Assembly: GCA_900541015.1 (NCBI GenBank)
Contig: UQIB01000020.1
Span: 1 to 49,538, forward strand
Direction: 5' to 3'
Source: an uncultured Collinsella sp.
GTDB taxonomy: Bacteria; Actinomycetota; Coriobacteriia; Coriobacteriales; Coriobacteriaceae
Length of the DNA: 49,538 nucleotides
Positions 1-6,020 of the stretch are shown here, in pieces. Under the pieces are notes generated by a model. The model made no database searches and was not told the origin of the DNA. It worked only from the letters and a program-made list of their open reading frames with translations. Positions within the stretch are counted from its first letter, which is position 1; the number at the start of each line of letters is the position of its first letter. The translations under genes and the position numbers were made by a program.

Positions 1-26
1 CGCGGGTCTGGTGGATGGCGCTTTCA

Positions 27-157
27 CGGTGGTATCCTTCCGGTAGTCGTTCGACCGGATGGCCTCCCCCTCGGCACTCACATTACCAGCCGCGGCGCCT
101 GCCCGGCACTTTCCTATCAGCCGTCGGGGGCGGCGCGTCCCGCGCCGGCAGCACCCA
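27..157 (-). ncRNA. Probable cobalamin (B12) riboswitch aptamer
   Basis: Read on the minus strand, the segment starts with GGGTGCTGCC, continues with TGATAGGAAAGTGCCGGGC, then GGTAATGTGAGTGCCGAG, a CCGGTCGAACGACTACCGG hairpin, and ends in AGGATACCACC. This order resembles the cobalamin aptamer: a GGTGC start, a GGGAA-type core, a CACTGTGA-like block, a variable hairpin and a B12 box of the AGGATACCTGCC type. Several consensus positions differ. The controlled gene would lie beyond the left edge, reading leftwards. A covariance-model search is needed to settle the class. Confidence 0.55.
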
Positions 158-237
158 ACGGGCCCTCTCGGGGGCAGGGACGTTCGGCCGTGCGCGGGCG
201 CCCGGTCGGCGGCCCGTTCTGGGCGCGCCTCAATCGT

Positions 238-258
238 AGCCCGAGACGGTCCCGGGCT
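238..258. repeat. Short imperfect palindrome
   Basis: The arms AGCCCG and CGGGCT enclose GAC/GTC, making a 21-bp imperfect palindrome beside the riboswitch. It could be an upstream stem of that RNA or an operator. No T tract follows. Confidence 0.4.
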
Positions 259-276
259 GACAATTTCGACTGTAAT

Positions 277-350
277 GGACGTTCTTAAACGACCAGTCAA
301 ACAAGAACGTCCCCAACGACTAGTCATTTAAGAACGTCCCCAATGACTAC
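277..350. repeat. Intergenic repeat, GTCCCC/ACTAGTC family
   Basis: Contains two tandem units with AAGAACGTCCCCAA and GACTAGTC cores. Positions 311-349 match 44168-44206 with a single mismatch over 39 bases, so this is a dispersed repeat. No coding potential is evident. Confidence 0.75.
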
Positions 351-391
351 CTTGGATCATGGCAATGCCGATGTTTTGGCACCGACAGCGA

Positions 392-492
392 GCGCCCACC
401 AGAGCGAACAAATTGGCATGAAAAGAGGACGGCATAGACCTTCTGGTCATGCCGTCCTCTTTTCATGCCAATTTGTTCGCTCTGGTGGGCGC
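392..492. repeat. Long perfect inverted repeat (44-bp arms)
   Basis: Positions 392-435 and 449-492 are exact reverse complements. The centre is GACC-TTCT-GGTC with one bulged A, so the transcript folds into one hairpin of about 100 nt. The same GACC-TTCT-GGTC apex tops the hairpin at 2151-2248, which suggests a dispersed family. It lies just downstream of the minus-strand RGG gene. Confidence 0.85.
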
Positions 493-506
493 GCAGCGTC
501 AACTAG

Positions 507-531
507 TTACGCGGTTCGTAGAACCGCGTAA
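507..531 (-). terminator. Hairpin after the RGG-tail gene
   Basis: An 11-bp perfect stem, TTACGCGGTTC / GAACCGCGTAA, with a 3-nt loop. It starts 3 bases beyond the stop codon of the minus-strand gene. There is no clear T tract, so it may act as a transcript-end stabiliser as much as a terminator. Confidence 0.55.
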
Positions 532-534
532 CCC

Positions 535-1446
535 CTAAAAGCGGTTACCGCGGAAGCCGCCACCGTTGCGGCCGCCACGGTCGCCACCGCGACCGCCGCG
601 GTCGTTACCACGGTTGCCGCCGAAGCCGCCACGGTTGCCACCGCGATCGCCATAGCCACCACGGTTGCCGCCAAAGCCGCCGCGACCGCCACGGTCGCCG
701 CCACGGTCACCAAAGCCGCCACGGCCGCCGCGATCGCCACCGCGACCGCCACGGTCGCCGCCACGGCCACCGCGGTCACCAAAGCCGCCACGGCCGCCTC
801 GATCGCCGCCACGGCCACCACGGTCGTCACGGCCGCCGCGAGGACCGCGGTCCTCGTCCAGGCCCATGGCGACGAGCGGAGCGATAACCTTATCGAGGGC
901 GGCCATCAGCTCGGTGGCCTCCTCGTAAGAAAGCTCGGGCAGGAGCTTCTCCTTCTTGTTGGCAAGCTCGACCAGGCCCTCAGCGGCATCCTCGGCGGCG
1001 AAGACAACAATCTTGCGCATATCGCCCTCGGCGTCGTCGATGCGGCCGACCAGATCGGCGGCCTCGGCCTCGGCCATCAGGCCATCGAGCTCACGAAGGC
1101 GCATGCCCAGCAGGTCGGACATTTCCTTCTGCTCCATCTTGGGCTTGAGGTCAAGAAGCTTGATGGCGCGCTCGATGTTCGCCATGCGCTCGGCCTTGGC
1201 CTCCTCCTCCTTGGAAATAGCAAAGCGACGGCTACGCAGCAGGCGGGCGGCCTTCTGCATCTTGTCCATCAGCTCTTCGTCATCGTAATCAACGGCGGCC
1301 TCGACAACCTCGGCCTCCTCCTCGGCGGAAACCTCGTCAGCAGCCTCAACCTCAGCAGCTTCGGTCTCCACGGTCTCGACTGCCTCGACCTCGGCAGTCA
1401 TGGTCTCGTTCTCGGTCTCGTTCATGATCTCTTCGTTCTCGGACAT
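535..1446 (-). CDS. MarR-like winged-helix protein with acidic N-terminus and RGG-repeat tail
   Basis: 303 residues in three parts. Residues 1-60 are very acidic (Glu-rich, low complexity). Residues about 65-195 are helical and charged and contain a MarR-like winged-helix pattern: MEQKEMSDLLGMRLRELDGL followed by LVGRIDDAEGDMRKIVVF, which reads as helix-turn-helix plus wing. Residues about 200-303 are almost entirely RGG/DRGG/FGG repeats, about twenty RGG triplets, ending FRGNRF. RGG tails are known mainly from RNA-binding proteins; a nucleic-acid-binding regulator, possibly one that phase-separates, is inference. An AAGAAGGAG ribosome site precedes the ATG. The gene stands alone and is divergent from the deformylase-like gene. 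The tail DNA (about 541-850) is internally repetitive, so its length may vary among strains. No specific family name is recognised. Confidence 0.8.
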   Translation of the reverse strand: MSENEEIMNETENETMTAEVEAVETVETEAAEVEAADEVSAEEEAEVVEAAVDYDDEELMDKMQKAARLLRSRRFAISKEEEAKAERMANIERAIKLLDLKPKMEQKEMSDLLGMRLRELDGLMAEAEAADLVGRIDDAEGDMRKIVVFAAEDAAEGLVELANKKEKLLPELSYEEATELMAALDKVIAPLVAMGLDEDRGPRGGRDDRGGRGGDRGGRGGFGDRGGRGGDRGGRGGDRGGRGGFGDRGGDRGGRGGFGGNRGGYGDRGGNRGGFGGNRGNDRGGRGGDRGGRNGGGFRGNRF

Positions 1447-1603
1447 GAGACTCCTTCTTGGCCCTCTCGGGCATCATCGCCCCATTCGCGGGGCCCGTCG
1501 CGCACTCTTTGCGCTTTAAACATTCATGCCTCTCGGCAAAACGTCCATTAGTTTATGGTGTCGCCATCCAATCTAGCTGCAGAATCTATGTGCACACATT
1601 AAT

Positions 1604-1623
1604 GCGACATGTCGCGGTATCAT
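1604..1623 (+). promoter_or_regulatory. Palindrome and -10-like box upstream of the deformylase-like gene
   Basis: The perfect 12-bp palindrome GCGACATGTCGC (1604-1615) is followed by TATCAT (1618-1623), a plausible -10 about 38 bp upstream of the ATG. A regulator bound there would block the promoter. No -35 is convincing. Confidence 0.35.
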
Positions 1624-1660
1624 GGCCTGAACCAAACGTGTCCACCTTAAGGAGCCCGCC

Positions 1661-2071
1661 ATGATTAAGCCCATCATGAAATCCGAGTTCTTTTTGCGCC
1701 TGCCTTCCGAAGACGCAGGGCCCGACGACGCCGTGACCGGGCAAGACCTCCTAGATACGCTCCACGAGCATGAGCACGAGTGCGTGGGGCTCGCCGCCAA
1801 CATGATCGGCGTGCGCAAACGCATCATCTGCGTAAAGGACGGCAACAGGGCGCTGCTCATGTACAACCCGCAAATTCTTGAGCAGGTCAATGCCTACCAG
1901 ACGAGCGAAGGATGTCTTTCGCTCGTCGGCGAGCGTCCCTGCACTCGTTATCGCCGCATTAAGGTGGAATATCTAGACGAGAACTTCGTCCACCGCATCA
2001 AAAATTTCTCGGGCTACACCGCCGAAATCATCCAGCACGAAATCGACCACTGTTGCGGAATCGTTATTTAG
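1661..2071 (+). CDS. Divergent peptide deformylase-like protein (HEIDH motif intact)
   Basis: 136 residues. Peptide deformylases remove the N-formyl group from nascent proteins using a metal held by Cys and two His. Motif 3 is intact (IQHEIDHCCG) and motif 2 is recognisable (EGCLS, normally EGCLS). Motif 1 reads GLAANMIG, where the usual Gln of GLAAxQ is Met. The protein is shorter than typical deformylases (about 150-190 residues) and ends soon after motif 3. AAGGAG lies 6 bases before the ATG. The metal ligands are all present, so deformylase chemistry is possible, but the lost Gln normally stabilises the oxyanion. A related, more decayed copy is at 9541-9960. Neither looks like the housekeeping enzyme, which is probably elsewhere in the genome. 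Confidence 0.75.
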   Translation: MIKPIMKSEFFLRLPSEDAGPDDAVTGQDLLDTLHEHEHECVGLAANMIGVRKRIICVKDGNRALLMYNPQILEQVNAYQTSEGCLSLVGERPCTRYRRIKVEYLDENFVHRIKNFSGYTAEIIQHEIDHCCGIVI

Positions 2072-2150
2072 ACAGCCAAGAAAAATAATCGGCTTTGCTC
2101 CGTTAAATGCGGATCGTGATAACGCCGCGGGTTGAGCACACGACAGCGAG

Positions 2151-2248
2151 CGAGCCGCATTTGCGCCAAGGTGACGTGAAATGAGAGGGCGCTGACCTTC
2201 TGGTCGCGCCCTCGAAATTGAACGTCAGATTGGCGTGAATGCGGCTCG
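2151..2248. repeat. Long imperfect inverted repeat with GACC-TTCT-GGTC apex
   Basis: The outer arms CGAGCCGCAT (2151-2160) and ATGCGGCTCG (2239-2248) and the inner arms GAGGGCGC / GCGCCCTC surround a GACC-TTCT-GGTC apex. The arms between are imperfect. The architecture matches the element at 392-492. It fills the gap between two convergent genes. Confidence 0.75.
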
Positions 2249-2263
2249 CGCAGCATCAAGCGG

Positions 2264-2287
2264 TCCGCCGTTCGGTAGAACGGCGGA
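2264..2287 (-). terminator. Hairpin after the HTH-aminotransferase gene
   Basis: The stem TCCGCCGTTC / GAACGGCGGA (10 bp) with a 4-nt loop lies 5 bases past the stop of the minus-strand gene. As at 507-531, it is directly followed (in the minus direction) by a long GACC-TTCT-GGTC hairpin, so the pair of hairpins is a repeated arrangement. Confidence 0.55.
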
Positions 2288-2292
2288 ACTAA

Positions 2293-3813
2293 TTAGCTTT
2301 GGCGGTAATGGTCAAAGAAATCGGCGAGGTCTTCGAGGGACTCTTTGAGCACTTCCATGCGCGGCAGGTACACGATGCGGAAGTGGTCGGGCTCACCCCA
2401 GTTGAAGCCGCCGCCGCGCGTAATCAGGATCTTCTTCTCGTGCAGCAGGTCAAGGGCGAATTGCTCGTCATCGGTGATGTTGAACTTTTTAACATCCATC
2501 TTGGGGAAGATGTAGAACGCCGCACGCGGCTTAACCACCGAGATGCCGTCAATCTTGCTGAGTGCCTCATACACAAAGTTGCGCTGCTCGTAGACACGGC
2601 CGCCGGGACGGATGTAGTCGTTAACGGACTGATGGCCACCGAGTGCCGTCTGAACGATCGACTGAGCCGGCACGTTGGAGCACAGACGCATGTTGGAGAG
2701 CATGTTGATGCCCATGATGAAGTCGCTCATGCAGCGCTGGTTGCCCGAAAGCACCATCCAGCCAATACGATAGCCCGCGATCATGTGCGACTTGGAAAGG
2801 CCGCTAAAGGTGACGCAGGGCAGGTCGGGAGCAAGCGAGGCAATCGAGACGTGCTCGTAACCGTCCATGCACAGACGGTCGTAAATCTCATCGGCAAAGA
2901 TCATCAGCTGATGCCTGCGCGCAATCTCAACGATGCCCTCGAGCACCTCGCGCGGATAGACAGAGCCCGTGGGGTTGTTGGGGTTGATGATGACGAGGGC
3001 TTTGGTCGCGCTCGTGATCTTGGACTCCATATCCTCCAGGTCGGGATACCAATCCGCCTGCTCATCACACAGATAATGTACGGGATGACCGCCGGCAAGG
3101 GTTGCGCACGCCGTCCAGAGCGGATAGTCGGGGCTGGGGATCAGAATCTCGTCGCCATTGTCGAGCAGCGCGTTCATCGAAAGCTGAATGAGCTCGGACA
3201 CGCCGTTGCCCGTGTAGATATGCTCCATCTGAACGTTGGGCAGGCCCTTGATCTGCGAGTACTGCATGATCGCCTTGCGCGCGGAAAACAGGCCACGCGA
3301 GTTGGAATAGCCTTCGCAGTCGGGCAGCTGCTGGCGCATGTCCTTGATGACCTCATCGGGCGTGCGGAAACCGAAGGGCGCTGGGTTGCCGATATTGAGC
3401 TTGAGGATGCGCTCGCCCTCGTCCTCCATACGGGCGGCCTCGTCGACGACGGGACCGCGCACGTCATACAGGACGTTATCGAGCTTGGTGGATTTAGAAA
3501 AAGTACGCATGGTGGTGCTCCTTGCAATTTGAGCTGAGGGATGGGGTTCGGGCTTGGAATCGTTGCGGGGTGATGATGCCTCGCCTTGATCAGCGTCGCC
3601 GGCAAGCAGCCAGGTAACATCGACCTCCAAAATACGGGCGAGCAGCTCAGCCACATCGCGCCGCGGGATCGTCTTGCCGCTCACATATTGGCTCATCTGA
3701 CTCTTGCCGAGTTTTTTGCCGAGCATCTCCGATGCGCGGATTACGTCCGACTGGCGAACGTCGCGATTGGACATAGTCTGTCGCAGGCGATCGCAAAACG
3801 TCTCTTGGGCCAC
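2293..3813 (-). CDS. alaA: Alanine aminotransferase (AlaA type) with N-terminal Xre-like HTH domain
   Basis: 506 residues from a GTG preceded by AAGGAGG. Residues 1-75 form an Xre/Cro-like HTH (LGKSQMSQYVSGKTIPRRD). Residues 76-101 are a linker. From residue 102 the protein follows E. coli AlaA closely from memory (LNIGNPAPFGF, GNGVSELI, NPNNPTG, DEIYDRL, FSGLSKSHMIAGYRIGWM). The PLP lysine is about residue 341. The AlaA part alone is about the normal 405 residues, so the HTH is an addition. It should interconvert pyruvate + glutamate and alanine + 2-oxoglutarate. The in-frame ATG at 3510 has its own AAGGAG (3511-3523), so a free aminotransferase may also be made. Three AAGTTCAATTT boxes precede the gene, which fits self-regulation. 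The fusion resembles a substrate-sensing regulator, but this one appears catalytically complete. Confidence 0.9.
   Translation of the reverse strand: MAQETFCDRLRQTMSNRDVRQSDVIRASEMLGKKLGKSQMSQYVSGKTIPRRDVAELLARILEVDVTWLLAGDADQGEASSPRNDSKPEPHPSAQIARSTTMRTFSKSTKLDNVLYDVRGPVVDEAARMEDEGERILKLNIGNPAPFGFRTPDEVIKDMRQQLPDCEGYSNSRGLFSARKAIMQYSQIKGLPNVQMEHIYTGNGVSELIQLSMNALLDNGDEILIPSPDYPLWTACATLAGGHPVHYLCDEQADWYPDLEDMESKITSATKALVIINPNNPTGSVYPREVLEGIVEIARRHQLMIFADEIYDRLCMDGYEHVSIASLAPDLPCVTFSGLSKSHMIAGYRIGWMVLSGNQRCMSDFIMGINMLSNMRLCSNVPAQSIVQTALGGHQSVNDYIRPGGRVYEQRNFVYEALSKIDGISVVKPRAAFYIFPKMDVKKFNITDDEQFALDLLHEKKILITRGGGFNWGEPDHFRIVYLPRMEVLKESLEDLADFFDHYRQS
3511..3523 (-). promoter_or_regulatory. Internal ribosome-binding site for a free aminotransferase
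   Basis: The minus strand reads AAGGAGCACCACC followed by ATG at 3510, in frame with the aminotransferase and exactly where a stand-alone AlaA would begin (MRTFSKSTKL). The same bases encode residues of the linker. Use of this start is inference. Confidence 0.55.
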
Positions 3814-3832
3814 AGGAACCTCCTTGCTGGCA

Positions 3833-3916
3833 AAGTTCAATTTATAGAACACGAATTGAACCAAAGTTCAATTTAGCAAGCAGTATAGCGCCGTACCTCA
3901 TTCGGAAGTTCAATTT
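3833..3916 (-). promoter_or_regulatory. Three phased AAGTTCAATTT boxes (likely operator)
   Basis: The 11-mer AAGTTCAATTT occurs at 3833-3843, 3864-3874 and 3906-3916, with a partial inverted copy GAATTGAAC at 3853-3861. Spacings of 31 and 42 bp are near three and four helical turns. They lie between the start of the HTH-aminotransferase and the 3' end of the next minus-strand gene, so they probably control the former. Confidence 0.6.
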
Positions 3917-3975
3917 CATAAGAAAATGTACCGGACTCCGAGATTTGCCCAAAGCGGACAATGACATGCACGCGT

Positions 3976-4833
3976 TTAGAGGTATTCAAGGAATCGAGCA
4001 GCGGCAAGCGAAACGTCGGCCGTTCGATATATGGCGTTGATCTGCCGATGAGGATGTCCCTCGAGTGGGCGCACGGCAACATCGAACTGACAGCGGCGCA
4101 AGATGAGCGCGGGAAGAACACTCACGCCCAGGCCGTCCTCGACCATGGCCATAATCGCATAGTCATCCCAGGTCGACAGCTTAGAGCGCACCGCCAGGCC
4201 CGCGCGGCGAAACAGCGGCGTAATCTCGTCGTCGCTACCGCGTTCCAGCAGGATAAACTGCTCGTTGGCCAAATCGGCAAGGGAAACGACCTCCGCGGTG
4301 GCAAGCGAGGAGTCCGCTGGCACCACGGCCATCAGCTCGTCTTGCACCAACGGTCGCGACGCCATGCCGGCGCCGCGTGGCTCGCGCGGAATAAAGCCCA
4401 GGTCGCAGCGACCTTCCGCCACCCATTGTTCAATCTCTGAGTAATCGCCCATCAGCAACTCATAATCGACGTCCGGATGATCGGCGCGAAAGCGCGCAAT
4501 CACCGGCGGCAGCACGTGGGTCGCCACACTCGAAAACGTACCGATGCAGATTTTGCCGCGCATGAGTCCACGCATCTCATCCACCCGTCGCTGCAAGCGA
4601 GTGAATTCCTCGCAGAGCGCCTCGACAGCCGGCATGACCTGCCGCCCGTCGGCAGAAAGAGCCACGCCCTCGCGACTGCGGTCGAGCACCTTAAAACCCC
4701 AGTCGGCCTCAAGATCGGCCACCATACGGCTCACGCCCGACTGCGAATAGCTCAGGCGCTCGGCAGCACGCGTAAAGCTTCCGGCGCGCACCGTCTCCAG
4801 CAGCACCTGCATCTTTTGAATATTCGTTTCCAC
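3976..4833 (-). CDS. LysR-family transcriptional regulator
   Basis: 285 residues from a GTG with GGAGG six bases upstream. The N-terminal HTH reads GSFTRAAERLSYSQSGVSRMVADLE and the effector-binding domain follows (GKICIGTFSSVATHVLPPVIARFRADHPDVDYELLMGDY). It is transcribed divergently from the EamA transporter at 4952, the usual arrangement for a LysR regulator and its target, and two T-N11-A dyads lie between them. It resembles the regulator at 45682-46548, which also faces an EamA gene: both have a TIMAMVE/AIMAMVE-DGLGVS-type stretch. The effector is unknown. It may be the transported metabolite. Confidence 0.9.
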   Translation of the reverse strand: METNIQKMQVLLETVRAGSFTRAAERLSYSQSGVSRMVADLEADWGFKVLDRSREGVALSADGRQVMPAVEALCEEFTRLQRRVDEMRGLMRGKICIGTFSSVATHVLPPVIARFRADHPDVDYELLMGDYSEIEQWVAEGRCDLGFIPREPRGAGMASRPLVQDELMAVVPADSSLATAEVVSLADLANEQFILLERGSDDEITPLFRRAGLAVRSKLSTWDDYAIMAMVEDGLGVSVLPALILRRCQFDVAVRPLEGHPHRQINAIYRTADVSLAAARFLEYL

Positions 4834-4850
4834 GACACGCCTCCACCTTT

Positions 4851-4869
4851 ACATGAATTTTTGTCATGT
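4851..4869. promoter_or_regulatory. Candidate LysR-type operator 1
   Basis: Inverted repeat ACATGA-N7-TCATGT, which contains a T-N11-A core, 18 bp upstream of the regulator start. This is a typical autoregulatory position. Confidence 0.45.
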
Positions 4870-4905
4870 TAACCATGCATTATATTCGCTTTTCTTCTAT
4901 TGCCA

Positions 4906-4922
4906 GTTCACCCATAGTGAAC
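4906..4922. promoter_or_regulatory. Candidate LysR-type operator 2
   Basis: Perfect inverted repeat GTTCAC-N5-GTGAAC with a T-N11-A core, 30 bp upstream of the EamA start codon, where an activation or repression site would sit. Confidence 0.5.
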
Positions 4923-4951
4923 ATGCTCGAATATAGAGGGGACGGAAGCGC

Positions 4952-5863
4952 ATGGACAACGGACTGTTTACGTACTTAGCAGCATTGCTATTGTTTGGCT
5001 CCAACGGCATCATCGCCGCCGCCATCGCGCTGCCGAGCTCCGATATCGTGCTACTACGCACGTTTTTGGGCGCACTCTCGCTTGTCACCATCCTCGCCAT
5101 CACCCAAAGCCATAAGTTGCAGGCGCCATCTCGCCCCCGCGAAGCCGCAGCCCTCCTCCTCTCGGGAGCCGCGCTGGGCGCCAGCTGGATTTTTCTGTTC
5201 CGCGCCTACCAGACGATCGGCGTCGGCGTATCCTCGCTGCTGTACTACTGCGGCCCCATCATTGTCATGGCGCTCTCCCCGCTCATCTTTGGCGAAAAGC
5301 TGACCGGCGGCAAAATCGCCGGCTTTGTCGCCGTCGCCTGCGGTGCTTTTCTCATTGCAGCGCAAGGTCTAGGCGGCAATATGCCCATTGCGGGCATCGT
5401 CTGTGGAATCGCCTCGGCCTTCTGCTATGCATTGATGGTCATCGCCAGCAAGGGTGCGCCGCACATCGAGGGCCTCGAGAACTCCGCGCTCCAGGTGAGC
5501 GCCGCCTTTGTGACCGCACTGGTCCTCACGCTCATCACGCAGGGCGCTCCCTCATTCCTGTCCGCCGGTATCGCCGCCAGTATTGATTGGCGCGCCGTCG
5601 CTATGCTCGGCGTCGTCAACACCGGCATTGGTTGCCTGCTCTACTTTAGCGCCGTCGCCAAGCTGCCCGTCCAGACCGTCGCCGTCGTCGGCTACCTCGA
5701 GCCGCTTTCGGCGGTCGTGTTCTCGGCCGTCCTTTTGGGCGAAGCCATAACACCGGTCCGTCTGATGGGCGCCGCGCTTATCATCGGCGGCGCGATTTTT
5801 TGCGAACTCGCCGGCAAACGCGCAAACGCCAAGGCTGGCATCGCCCAGACAGTACGTGCTTAA
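4952..5863 (+). CDS. EamA-family (DMT) transporter
   Basis: 303 residues with two five-helix EamA repeats, hydrophobic throughout, ending in a short basic tail. N-terminal segment LFTYLAALLLFGSNGIIAAAIA and second-half segment PVQTVAVVGYLEPLSAVVFSAVLLGEAIT match the drug/metabolite transporter pattern (the second matches the family's conserved Ppl-Ala-x-LGE stretch). These proteins usually export amino acids or other small metabolites at the cytoplasmic membrane. The substrate cannot be read from sequence. The gene is divergent from its likely LysR regulator. A second EamA gene with its own LysR is at 46707-47609. Confidence 0.9.
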   Translation: MDNGLFTYLAALLLFGSNGIIAAAIALPSSDIVLLRTFLGALSLVTILAITQSHKLQAPSRPREAAALLLSGAALGASWIFLFRAYQTIGVGVSSLLYYCGPIIVMALSPLIFGEKLTGGKIAGFVAVACGAFLIAAQGLGGNMPIAGIVCGIASAFCYALMVIASKGAPHIEGLENSALQVSAAFVTALVLTLITQGAPSFLSAGIAASIDWRAVAMLGVVNTGIGCLLYFSAVAKLPVQTVAVVGYLEPLSAVVFSAVLLGEAITPVRLMGAALIIGGAIFCELAGKRANAKAGIAQTVRA

Positions 5864-5897
5864 AAGCCTCTGCTTTGAAATGCTACCTGCGTAGATA

Positions 5898-5921
5898 AAT
5901 AATCCCCAGCTGAGGATTATT
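5898..5921. promoter_or_regulatory. Hairpin between EamA and kup
   Basis: AATAATCC / GGATTATT arms around an 8-nt centre. It could be a weak terminator for the EamA gene or part of the kup leader. No T tract follows. Confidence 0.35.
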
Positions 5922-5985
5922 GTCTAAAATAACCCGATGTGCCAAACTGCTCTTGTATGTATAAAGACGGCATAAAGGTTTTTGT

Positions 5986-6012
5986 CCTAGACAGATAACC
6001 GGATGTCTAAGG
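5986..6012 (+). promoter_or_regulatory. Possible ribosome-site-sequestering hairpin in the kup leader
   Basis: CCTAGACA (5986-5993) can pair with TGTCTAAGG (6004-6012, one bulged A). The right arm includes the AAGG of the AAGGGAG ribosome site used by the GTG start at 6021. Folding would limit translation. No c-di-AMP (ydaO) riboswitch consensus was seen upstream. Confidence 0.35.
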
Positions 6013-6020
6013 GAGTCCTC

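Noticed and set aside
1..260. RNase P RNA or tmRNA reading leftwards
   Set aside because: It lacks the GAGGAAAGTCC and ACAGAA blocks of RNase P and the tmRNA start and tag. The cobalamin-like blocks fit better.
343..531. A 62-residue open frame through the long hairpin
   Set aside because: It reads through both arms of the perfect inverted repeat and the terminator. Its content is explained by the repeat, with no ribosome site or family pattern.
507..830. An open frame rich in Ala/Val opposite the RGG tail, and another on the plus strand rich in Pro/Arg
   Set aside because: They are antisense or shifted readings of the repetitive RGG coding DNA; low complexity only.
541..850. CRISPR-like repeats
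   Set aside because: The repeats are codon-level GGC/CGN repeats inside the RGG gene, with no spacers or fixed repeat unit.
2299..3537. A 412-residue plus-strand frame opposite the aminotransferase
   Set aside because: Composition mirrors the complementary gene and no conserved motif is visible.
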